DNA from: Hygrocybe punicea
Taxonomy: Eukaryota > Basidiomycota > Agaricomycetes > Agaricales > Hygrophoraceae
Reading direction: 5' to 3'
DNA length: 64,000 nt
NCBI GenBank assembly: GCA_963556145.1
Contig: OY744463.1
Span: forward strand, 5,270,001 to 5,334,000
Made by a program: the position numbers and the translations under genes. The notes beneath the pieces were generated by a model. It made no database searches, was not told the DNA's origin, and was given only the letters and a program-made list of their open reading frames with translations. Below, piece by piece: positions 53,870 through 64,000 of the stretch (positions are counted from its first letter, which is position 1; each line of letters begins with the position of its first letter).

Positions 53870-56800
53870 TCAAGCCCACCAACCGTCATTACCCTGCGTT
53901 GGAGCGAGGGAGATGGTGCTAGGGGTCGGCGAAGGCATCGAGGAACGATGAGATGCTGGAAGGCGCGCTTTGGGAGTAGTTGGAATGTGATTCGGATATT
54001 TGTGGCCACTAGGGACACGCGAAATAGGTGCATGCATAGAATCCCAAACAGATGCGGAAGGCGATGGGGATTCAGTCTTGGGAATTCTTCCGTTAGATTG
54101 TAAAACGGGTGTTCCAGAACGAAGGTCGAATGCTGCACTCGGACGGGATTCGGTATGAGGATAGTTATTGCCATTTGGGTGACGGAATCCTGGTGCAGGA
54201 CCATTTAAGGTGACAGGAACTTTCCTCAACTGTTCAAGTTCACCCTGTAGGCGAGCTCCTTTGCTCTCTAACGACGCGAGTTGTTCGCGGAGTTTATTTT
54301 CGCGATCCTGAGTACATTTAGTGTGGAGCATGTATACAGATAGCCTGAGCGACTCACCTTCATCAGGCGAATTTCTGCATTTCGTTCTTCCAACACCAAT
54401 GCGTAATCGGTGTCCCATTGGACATGAGCCTGCTCGGCTTGATCCAGTTTGGTCTTCATCATTTCCAGTTGGGCTTCGTGTTCTTTTGCTCGTGTTTCCC
54501 ATTCTGACGCCCGTTGTTGAGCCTGTGTAAGGCTATGCCGTGCCACTCCTGCAGCCCTCTCGCTGTTTGCGATTTTGACCTCTTGGTCCTTCATAACTTT
54601 TTGTGAAGTTGCGTGCTTGCCTTCAAGCACAACGTAGTGATCGCGTATGTGTCTCAATGCTTTCAATTCCTCGTTATCACCTTGGCCTATGAGAGTCGTG
54701 AGTAGGTCCATTTTCTCGGCGGTATGACGAAGATCATCCCAATAAGCTTGTTGAGATGAAAGATGGTCATATTGCGTTTGAAGCACCGCATGAGACTGAT
54801 CTGCAGCCTCTTTATCACGATTGGCCAAGGCAACTTGTAATTCCAAAGAGTCGACCTGGCAAAATGTCGAGAACATGTGACAAATTTATGAAGTAAACAA
54901 ACGTGTGCAAACCTTCGACTGCAAGCCGTGTTTCTCTGCTGCGAGTTCGAGATTGGCCTTCTCCAGATCGCCAATGCGTTCTTGATTAACTTGTGCAGTA
55001 ACATCGTCCGCTTTGAGACGTTCTAGTCCTCGTCTGAGGGCCTCCTCCAGCTCAAACACCTTTGCATGAAGTGAGTTTACTTCCGAGGATTGTGCTGTGC
55101 TAGCGGCTCCTATTTCTTTGATCTGGGCACACAAGTTGTCTCGGTGACTTTCAACTTCAGCCAATCTTTCGACGAGAACATCATTTTCCGCATTAACTTG
55201 GCCATGAGCATTCCGAGCCTTGGCTAATTGAATCTGGTAGTCGGCATTCAATTTCCGCAAATCTTCTGCCTCTCGTTTTGAGGTTTCGCTTGAGGATTTA
55301 AAGACCGCAGAAGCTCCTTGAAGGACTCTCGTAGCGGCGGCGAAAGACTCTGGCAACGCACCTAGCCGGTTGAAGGTGTCCTTGTGAGCAGTAAGAAGCT
55401 CGTCGTGATGGATCAAAAACGTTTTCTGACTACTAGTGAGATTTTCGATGCTGGACCTGATATGACGTATGGTTTCCTCTGGTTGCGAGGGGGTGATGAC
55501 CGCTTCTGTCCTGGAACGTACCTCTGCTTCGGCGACACTGAGGGCTGTGGTTGCTGCCGCAAGCTTGGGCGGTAGAATGGTAAGAATATCCACAGTATTT
55601 TTGTGTGCAGATAGCAAATCGTGGCATTGTGTCGATAAATCCCGTTGGCCTTCAACCAACGTTTTCAACGTATTGGTAACATGCTGCATGGGCTCTAGTA
55701 ATCGACCAATGCCGTCGTTGAATTTTCCGGAGATAGTGTCAACATCGAATGTCCGATCCCGTAAGGCCAACAGGGAGTTAAGGCGTTCTACAACGAGGTC
55801 AGCAACCTGCTCTTTAATCTCGAAAGGATCAATGGGGGCAATGAGCCGACGAATCTCTGATGTGAGTTGATTGGTGATAGCATCGGTACTGATAATGGAG
55901 GCAGGGGAACAAGGCAGAAGAGGAACTATCCTGTCAACAATAAGCCCCGCAGTCTCACGCTTGTCGGAAGCTAGGTCAATGAGTTGTGAAATGTGAGGCT
56001 TCACAGCTTGGGTCAGCTGGGCCGTCAGGTATTCGTAGTCCACGGGTTCTGAACGAAGTGAAGCAAGTGCTGGCTTCAAAGCCGACATGAATTCACTGAC
56101 GAGCGTATCTCGTTCTACAGTCGAGTCTCTGCGACCAATGGATTCAATGCGGTCGGATAGCCGAGTTATGGCGTCCGAGACATCGTCGTTCCCACGCGCG
56201 ATAAAAGACTTCCTATCCTGGGATAATAATTCATTCCGTACACCGAGGTCACCAAAACGCTCAATCATATTGTTGAGCTCGCGCTTTAGGAGGGCCTGTG
56301 ATTCCGCTTGACTTTGTTGTACGATGTCTTTGATCAATTCGGAATCTAATTCTCTTCGAGCGTCCATTCGACTGTCCAAACTACGTGAAGCTGACTCTTC
56401 CAATTGCGCACGGAATAATGAAACGAGTTCGGCGATGGTCGCCTCCCTGTTCCGGACAATTTCACTGCGAACCACTTTTATCTTTTTCTCCAGAAGGGTT
56501 TCCAATTTTGGCTCGAGTGGTTGTGAATCGAACATTCCAATAACGTCCACAGCAGGAATTGAGATGCTTGACGGTGGAGAATCCATAGCATTGTGTAATG
56601 CAGATGGTAAGGAAGATCGACGTTTGATGTGAGAGACGAAAATGTCATCAACTTCCTGTGGAGGTTCAGGTTCATCAGGATTGTCGACAAGTCGACTCCG
56701 AGATATCTTGCGTGATATAGGAGGAACGTTAAGATCATCGAGTGATGGAAGATGCAAATGTTCAAATATTTCACGAGAACTGAGACGTGAACGGACAGAT

Positions 56801-59756
56801 TGCCGTGTTTTCTCATCTCCGGCATTAACCAGTGCCTTAAAAACACCAGCAGGAATCGTGTTGCTAGTCGTAGAGTGCTTGAAATCCAAAGGAACAGGCG
56901 CGCGCTTGGTTTTGACAGAAGTGGGCCCAATGACCGTTTGTAACATGGAGTTTCGGAGCTCCACCTTGGCAGTATTGTCACCCTGGATCGTCTCATCTGA
57001 ATAAGTGGCATTTGGCGCGAGAGGATAAGGCAAATGAACTGATTCTGGCGGTTCAGGTGGTAATGAAACGAAGTTACCGAAGGTGAACGGCGGAGCAGAT
57101 GCGTTGAGTGAACTTGGTCGACGAGATCCATCCGTTCTGGGCGATGGAGGTTCCGAGTGACGTACACTGTCAGATGGGTTGGGAAATCTGAATGAATTCA
57201 TGTTATCTTCGCCGTCGGTCGAAACACTTGATCCGCGACGCTGTCGTTTTTCTCTTCCTTGCTGAGCCCTCACCGGAGATAGAATTGGTGGACGTCGCAA
57301 GGGCAAGGGACGAGCTGTCTCCGGAGTCGGGAAGGTTAGGCGGGGTACACCAGGTGGTGGGCGGAAAGTGAATCCTCCGGGTTTGAATTCTTGAGCGGCA
57401 GCGTTCAACGGCTTGCCGAGAGAAGGCATACGGGAATGACCAAATAGGGTGGGCGCTTGGGCTGCCTTGTGCAAATCATGGGCCAATGAATCGGACTCAC
57501 GCAGAACACCGAAAACAAAGGGTTTTGCGAATGGATTGAGGGAATTCCGTCTGCTCGTCGAAGGCCTTTGCTTATTTGCCTCAAAATGATTGGATGTGGT
57601 ACGAGAATGGGCGTGGGCAGGGTCGTGAACAGAGAAGTGATCTGAAGGCACTCGCGAATGCGGGAGAGGTGGAAGAGGCCTTTGCGGTATGGGAACCGTA
57701 TTTGGTGAAAGTCCCAGATAGTGGGCACCGGGTGGGTCATGCTCCTCTTCACTTGGATTCGAATTGATATCCTCATTTCTCAGTAGAGGGCGCGCAACGG
57801 TATTGTCCGGAGGACAAGGGAAATTGGGTAATCTTCTGGGCATTTCATTCTCTTGAGTGCGACGGCGCATGCGACGCTCTACACGTTTCTGGCGAGCTCT
57901 CTCTTCGTCTGAAGGATTAGACCACTCTCCGATGCTCTGCAATGAACCATGAGCAAAAATTGAAAATATGCATGTTAGATGACAGACCTCCTCCTCAGAA
58001 GTGTCAAGACCGTCCATGTACAAGTCTTCCGAACCAGTCCATTCTCCGACAGCGTCCTGGTCCAAATCATCGATGTCGAGATTCGGAATAGGACTTTGGG
58101 ATGGCATTTCTCCTTCCTTAAATTCTTCAGTAAGCCCTCCAACGGATCGCAATGACAAGGCAGCGGATGGCCGTGATGCATGGCGGGAGTGAATTCTACT
58201 TTGTGGAGCTGTCGTCGAACCGTCTCGTTTTTCTATCTCATCCACATCAAATTCTTCGCATTCCTGCTCTTCACCTTCACTACCATCGGCATTATCCACA
58301 TCAAAAGTCATCTGTTCTTGGGCAACATTATGTAGTATAACCTGCTCTTGTGGTTCCTCCTCCTCTGGGATATCTAGACCGAAACCAAGTGCGAAGTTAG
58401 GACGATTGTCAGTATGGCCAGTAAAGGGAGGTAGAGTCAGAGCCAAAGGAACTCGTCCTTGAGGCGGACAGATATTTTCCACTTGCACAGGCTGTGGTAT
58501 GGGAGAATGAGTAGCGTGATGGGGGAATTGATCTGAGCCTAGCGTGGCATTTGGCCCAAAAGGATTCAACGATATGAGAGCATGGCCTAAGGGGAGTTGA
58601 AGCGGACGGTGATGTGAAAAGGAAATGCTATGACTGTGCTTATTTTGGAAACGGGGCGGTGGCTGATTGGGTGGGGGAGAAAGGGCGAATGGAGGTTGTG
58701 GTGACGTGGTTTCTGAGCTGAGTGAGGAGACCGTCTGTGCCTGTTGCAATCTGTTCAATTTGAAGAACAACAGCGCAGGATCTGCAGGAGAGGATATCTG
58801 GGGACACCAGGTCAGATCAAAACATGCAGAGACGCGCTAGATATACCGATGCAGCTCGAGCACGTGGGGCGTGGATATGTGGCACGGAGCTACCTGATCC
58901 TCTTTCCACACCCAACTTCTCCAGCTTCTCTTCGATAAGCTGTTGCTTGATTATATTCCAAGCATTCTGTCACGCCACGCATGCCACAATGGACGAACTG
59001 ATACATCAGCTTTCGAAGAACTATGAATTGGGGGCTAGAATCCCTGACCTTGCCGGGTAAGAATACGTCTACCGACGCCGGTATGTGGTACGTCCAGGAG
59101 TCCGGCGGGAATGGGTCGGCACTAGTCAGTTCCGGGTATATAATATCTTGTTCCTTCGGGAACAAGGATGGTTCTAGAGGTAGTCGAGCCCATGAAGCAT
59201 GCGTCGTGGGCATCTCGTCTTGCCCGGGAGTGCTCTCCTTCGGAAGGTTAACAGTCACTCTTTTGCCCTTAAGAGTGGTAGCCATGGAGGGTATGCTTGA
59301 TACGGCTGGTAGTGGACTAATCTTCCGCCCGGGGCCTCCAAGAGCAGCTTTTGGCGGCCCTCCAATGCTAGGTTGTCTCTGGCTTCTGGACTGCAGAAGT
59401 TGTTGTCCAAACCCTGGTGCTCCTGCAATTGACATGGAGGAATGGTGGGCGTGTACTTGTCCCACAGGAGTCATCAGTATTCCATTTTGTGAGTGAACAC
59501 CAGTGGCTGCTAGTTGTGTCAAGCTCGGTTGACCTCTGTGTGTTGAACGACCCGGTGCAAGTGACGGCTGAGACGGAAAAAAAGGCTGCATAGGTATTTG
59601 CATAGATAGATTATTCATTGTGAACGGTGGGTGAAAACTTGTTGGAAGAGCGGGAGAAAACATAGGTGGGCGGCTTTCGAACACCAGAGGCTGTTGCACG
59701 TTGAGCGGAGGTGGGATGTTCAAACGCGGTAGCCCTTCGCGATATCTAGCAGTCAT
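53870..59756 (-). CDS. Large disordered/coiled-coil protein of unknown function
   Basis: The minus-strand gene starts MTARYREGLPRLNIPPPLN at 59756 and ends ...LAPTQGNDGWWA at 53870, spliced length roughly 1,750-1,800 residues. Exon 1 (about 238 residues) is Pro/Gln/Ser-rich with one conserved-looking block SWTYHIPASVDVFLPGK; exon 2 reads AWNIIKQQLIEEKLEKLGV. A long exon follows: Pro-rich disordered sequence with acidic patches (EEEEPQEQ, DGSEGEEQECEEFDVDE), RRMRRRTQENEMPRR and many Ser/Pro sites, then from about 56500 downward a Glu/Leu/Arg-rich region with heptad character (ELVSLFRAQLEESASRSLDS, LDSELIKDIVQQSQAESQAL) that runs as coiled coil to near the C-terminus. No enzymatic motif. The architecture suggests a scaffold at the cytoskeleton, spindle pole or cell tip, but that is a guess. 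Confidence 0.8.
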
Positions 59757-60036
59757 ATGAAGAATGCTGTGTGATGGGAAAGCCTGAGAGCAAAGACGTT
59801 CTTATGAGTATATAGTAGCCTTTGAGTAAAGGTGATAAATTGCGTATTGGAGACCAGGTACTGCACAAGGGCGATTGGTGGGGGCGACCTAGCCTAAGGC
59901 GCCGTCGAAGCGAAACCGGGGCTCTTGCCAGTGACTTTGGTCAAACGCGGAACAAAAAAAAAGGTGTCCATTATAATAAAATGTAGTTGGTCACGTGGCA
60001 TTTCAATTTTTTGTATCTAGTCGATGTAGCAATCAT
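59757..60036. other. Intergenic region between TOP2 and the large coiled-coil gene
   Basis: 280 bp, downstream of TOP2 and upstream of the next minus-strand gene. It contains GTCACGTGG (CACGTG at about 59992) close to the TOP2 stop and an A-run. No frame or clear promoter element supported. Confidence 0.4.
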
Positions 60037-63000
60037 CTAATCGTCCTCAAAAAGAGAATCATTCCTCGTGTCCCTCTTCTCATCCTCATCCGATGTCAGA
60101 TCAATGTATTTCTTCGCGGCTGCCCTTGCAGCACGCTTCGGAGGAGCCGCTCGCGGAGGAGCTTCATCATAATCGATTGAATCGTTCTCATCATCGTTCT
60201 TCTGCTTCCCAAAGGCTTTCTTCGCTGTGGCCGGTTTCATACTTGACGAAACCTTTCGCGCCGCGGACTTCTTTGCGACTCCGTTGAGCAAATCGGTTTC
60301 CTTCGTAGGCCTTTTCTTCTTCAAGGGCTTGATGTACATATCGTCATCGCCATCACCCTCGTCAAGGCTGAATCGGCCATTAATAACTTGTCACAGAGGG
60401 GGTAAGCAGGCTGACCTCTTGCGTTTTCGTCGCACAGACTCCTTTGCTTTCCCTTTATCCTTGGTAGGCGCAGCTGCTACCATTTCCACATCAGAATCAG
60501 AATCAACCTGGACGGCCTTGAGTGCGGCTTTCTTGGTGGTGGGTACTGGCAAAATCTCTGCTTCCGAGCCAGAATCAGACTCTAATTTCGTCCGTTTTTT
60601 TGAAGCTGCAGCTCTCTTCGGCGCGTCCAGGGCCTTAATATCGTCAGTATTTTCATCGAAATTGTCATTTTTAGATTTCGCTGATTTCGCTTGTTTAGAC
60701 GGGGGAGCCTTCCACGCCTTGGCAGTGACTTTCCCAGGTTTGAATTCGTCTTCAGAATCATCGCTCCTCTTGCCCCCAAGGGATTTCCTCAACGATTTCT
60801 GCTTACGTTTGACGAGCTTACCGTCGGCATCCACGGTTGATTTCAGCTTCCATTCTCGGCATGCTCGCTGAAATAATTATTAGCCAACTATGTTAACAGA
60901 CATCCGGATGACATACCTCCCATTCTTCGAGGAACCTATCAAGATCCGTGTTCCACAATTGAATGGGTGTTTTCTCGAGCAGAGACAACAGTTCAGTTTC
61001 CTTATCAGCTCCTTGTTGACGGAGTTTTTCAAACTAAAAACATGCGTCAGCACCAAGGTCAAATTGACGTGAATCTTCTTCAGCACACCTTCTCCTTCGT
61101 CAGACTCCAAATGGCCATGCCCAAAAGATAATCGTAGTCGGTGCTGCCTTCAGCGGCATGGTGGTCTGACTGCTCGTCCTCTACAACTGCTTCCGTCTCT
61201 CCCGCAGCCTTGGCCTTTGAAATCTTGGGGAATTGTCTGAATTGTTTCTTTCGCAATTCAACAATAATATCGGCCTTCTTCCGATTCGACACGACGAGTT
61301 CTTTATCCACGATCATTTGCACGAACCGCGCTTGGTTCAACAATTTCTCGTGACTAAGTTGTAAATCATTCGCCAGGAAGTCCTGTGTTATTATAGCTTG
61401 GCGTTGGAGCGAGATCCAAGAGGTATTAACTGTTGAACGCACCTTTCGCTTCTGGTAATAAGCCAACCGCACGGGGTAGAATTCTTCGAGGATTTCTTCC
61501 GGAGAATGGTACTTCCTGATTTTGCCATCGAAATCGAAGCAAATCATGTTACCGGTGTTGATCTTGGACTTGAGTTTAAAGAATTCAACAAGACCCTGCT
61601 CTTCGGCTTTCTGGAGATCCTTCGCATCCATACTGACAACAAAATGAACATTCACGTTGTCGTGATGCTCTTTATAATCCTGAGGCAACTGGCTGTTTAG
61701 TAAGACCTAAATGCCGCATCTTTTGAGACTCGCCTTGACCAACCCATCTCCTTTCTCACCCATCATAAGCTCTAATTCTGCCTTGTAGTTTTGCGTCCAC
61801 TTATGTATCGGTAGTTCCGTGATTTCTATCGTTGTATCATCGATCTTCCTTGCTATTCCCGTCACGTCGTATTTGTGTTCCGCCGTCTTGACTATCTTTC
61901 CTTTGAACCCCCTCCACCACGGTGACATAAGCTCAAGTTCTTCACCCGCCATCAATCTCCGTATATTGGCCACCACATCGACGGGATTATACGACGGGAT
62001 TGTGGTACTCCAACCTAATCAAACTCAGGTATAAGCGAAACGCAATATTGGTGGGAACTCTCACCTGTCCCGATACCTTCAGCTCCATTAATCAACACGA
62101 GCGGAAGCACAGGCATATACCACTCTGGCTCGATGACATTACTGTCCTCCTTGAGGTAATTCAAGAGGGGATCATCCGCAGAATGGTATATCGCCCGGGC
62201 GAGAGGGGAAGGCACGGTATAAACATAACGGGCGGACGCATGATCTTTCCCCCCTTGATCCCGTGTTCCGAATTGTCCTTTGGGCATCAACAAGTTGATG
62301 TTGTTGCTACCAATATAGTCCTGCGCCAAATTGATAATGGTAATGGCTAGGCTAGCCTCACCGTGATGGTATGCTGAATGTTCCGAAACGTACCCGGCAA
62401 GTTGTGCAACCTGAAGGGAAAAGAGCGATATGTGACTACTTCAGAGTTGTAGAACAGACATACCTTGATCTCGTTGGAGAGTTTACGTTTAAAGCAACCC
62501 CAGATTACCTTCCTCTGTCCTGGCTTCAAACCATCAGTGACAGAAGGGATGGAACGGATATTATCTGCCATCGAGAACAAGATGAGTTCTTTGTTAATGA
62601 AATCCGAATAGCGAATTGGGCTCTGTGTGTGGTCCAAGAACGTTCCGGGCTAGGAAAGGAGTATAGTTGTTATGAATACACCGCTTCCCGTCCACATTGG
62701 TGAATTTGGAATACCCTGAACTGTCGCAACCACTCCTTACGCTCGTCGGCTTTCTTCTTACTGAACGCCAGATCAATCAACTCCCTATCGCCGTCCTGGA
62801 TTGTCGCAAAGGGAATCATATGTTTCCTCATGTTACTGAAGTACTTTCGAGCGTCGGAATCCTCGCTCGTTCCAAGACCCTACAGAAATGTAAGGCCAGA
62901 ATATGATAAGACAAAGGATATATACCTTCAGATACTTGAACAACCACTTGTTCCCACCCGGCGTAACTTCTACCCAATGTTCATACTCCGGGATCGTGAA

Positions 63001-64000
63001 GAACTCGATGCGCTGATTTCCTTTCGTGACCTATAGAGAAACTGAAAAATATATGGATTAGAATTAAACTTGCAAATAGGCTGACCCTGATGATAGGAGT
63101 CACAAATTCAACTAGGAACTGCGGCACTTTCAAAAGTGACGGAAAAAAGTGGTCCAAAAAGTTAATCAGCAAGCCTTTGATGTGCGATCCGTCATGGTCC
63201 TAACGCCGGATCAACCCATGTCACGACATGCCACTCAAGACCTACCTGATCCGCCATAATCATCAATTGCCCGTACCTCAAACTGCTCACGCTTGAGTAA
63301 TCCTTATTGTGCTGCAAGCCTAGGATCTTCTTGATATTTTGGATCTCTTCGTTCTTCATGATCTGGTCATGCTTCGCTTCGCGCACGTTAAGCAATTTGC
63401 CGCGCAAGGGGAAGACGCCAAAGTTATCTCGACCGACAACACCCAATCCAGCGACAGCCAGGGTTTTGGCGGAGTCTCCTTCTGTGAGGATAAGAGTGCA
63501 TTCGCTGGCTTTCTTGGTACCAGCGTTGTTGGCATCCGAGAGTTTCGGCAAACCGGTGAGACTGAACACGCAACCATTTGACGAACCTCGCCGATGAAAT
63601 GATAAAATTACTTACCGACTGCGTTTACTGCCGTCCGTTCTTTTGATCTGTTGATCTGCCTTGAACCTTGCCCAATCCAATACACGCTCAATGACGGAGG
63701 TTTTTTGAACTACTTCGACGTTAGATGCTTCCACCCATCAACGAAGAACAGCCAAACCTTTCTTCATAAAGTCCTCCGACAGCGTAGGCTTCGTCCCGAA
63801 CTTTCCCGCCTGTAATTCCAACGCCTCCTTCGTCTGGCCTTCGAATGTCGGGTTCTCAATCAATGCATTGACAAAAACCCACATATGATTCTTGATCTGT
63901 GCTGGCTTTACCGTCGCGGCCTTGTTCTTCTTCGATATGGCCCCAATGAGATTTTTCACAACCTGATCTGCGATCAGGGTAACATGGGTGCCACCCTTTG
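60037..64000 (-). CDS. TOP2: DNA topoisomerase II (5' end beyond the window)
   Basis: TOP2 passes one DNA duplex through a transient double-strand break, needed for chromosome segregation. The minus-strand gene runs off the right edge; the window starts in the ATPase/transducer region (GGTHVTLIADQVVKNLIGAI, then KNHMWVFVNALIENPTFEGQ). It continues VLDWARFKADQQIKRTDGSK, the TOPRIM domain ECTLILTEGDSAKTLAVAG, VFPLRGKLLNVREAKHDQI, MIMADQ, KEWLRQF, SDFINKELILFSMADNIRSI and GLKPGQRKVIWGCF, then GGKDHASARYVYT with the catalytic Tyr (62225-62227), NGAEGIGTGW, SPWWRGFKGK, YYQKRK and DYLLGMAIWSLT. The C-terminal tail is basic/acidic low complexity (KKSAARKVSSSMKPATAKKA) and ends at 60037. More than ten short introns. 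An apparent TGA at 63738-63740 lies inside a 47-nt intron. Confidence 0.95.

Noticed and set aside
63730..63745. Premature stop in topoisomerase II (TGA at 63738-63740)
   Set aside because: A 47-nt intron with GT-AG ends covers it; splicing joins FMKK to VVQKTSVIERV in frame, as the family requires.
42570..64000. tRNA or other structural RNA genes in the gene-rich part
   Set aside because: No cloverleaf-like A/B-box pairs or rRNA/snRNA motifs were recognised by eye; a covariance-model scan would be needed to exclude them.

Overview
The window comes from a filamentous basidiomycete, most likely an agaricomycete. The evidence is: genes cut by many 45-60 nt introns, a Plavaka-type transposase typical of mushroom-forming fungi, a chromodomain-bearing Ty3/gypsy element, and ordinary fungal housekeeping genes. 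It is one scaffold with one internal assembly gap (100 N, 10025-10124).

Layout. About 1-42.6 kb is a dense nest of mobile elements and satellites. About 42.8-64 kb is compact gene-rich DNA with little repeat. Left to right in the repeat block: (1) a minisatellite (1-658) cut by a hAT-like element (667-1598); (2) a solo LTR of a 1.67-kb LTR family (LTR-A, 1860-5474), itself cut by a 1.95-kb hAT-like element (2018-3966); (3) a decayed Plavaka transposase gene on the minus strand, scattered from 19.4 kb down to 5.87 kb. The Plavaka gene is split by a giant foldback element (7270-13062, 10-bp target duplication, 2.7-2.9-kb inverted arms, core lost in the assembly gap), by a small gag-only LTR element (14021-16790) and by a solo LTR of a second family (LTR-B, 17749-18609). 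Next come (4) a 644-bp hAT MITE (19394-20037); (5) the 5' half of an LTR-B retrotransposon (LTR, primer-binding site, gag, start of protease, 25594 down to 21011), cut by another solo LTR-B and by a 408-bp near-perfect palindrome with an 8-bp target duplication; (6) a chromovirus (25962-41502, 401-bp LTRs) carrying three nested insertions: a complete LTR-A element, a second copy of the 644-bp MITE and a solo LTR-A; and (7) a PIF/Harbinger-like MITE (41840-42566).

Genes. The right third holds an Alba-domain protein, SRP68, GET3, DOT1, DBP3, an oxysterol-binding protein, a large disordered/coiled-coil protein of unknown function, and most of DNA topoisomerase II, which runs off the right edge. 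They are unrelated housekeeping functions: protein targeting (SRP68, GET3), chromatin and DNA topology (DOT1, TOP2, perhaps Alba), ribosome biogenesis (DBP3) and lipid transfer (OSBP). Two pairs share very short divergent promoters: SRP68/GET3 (154 bp) and DOT1/DBP3 (83 bp).

Most worth following up: the giant foldback element with its missing core, the intron-bearing module it shares with the 1.95-kb hAT-like element, and the LTR-A element, which has no pol but carries a reading frame resembling the extra 3' frame of the chromovirus. The retroelement and Plavaka remnants carry a consistent C-to-T stop-codon signature. All comparisons were made by eye; no database search was possible.
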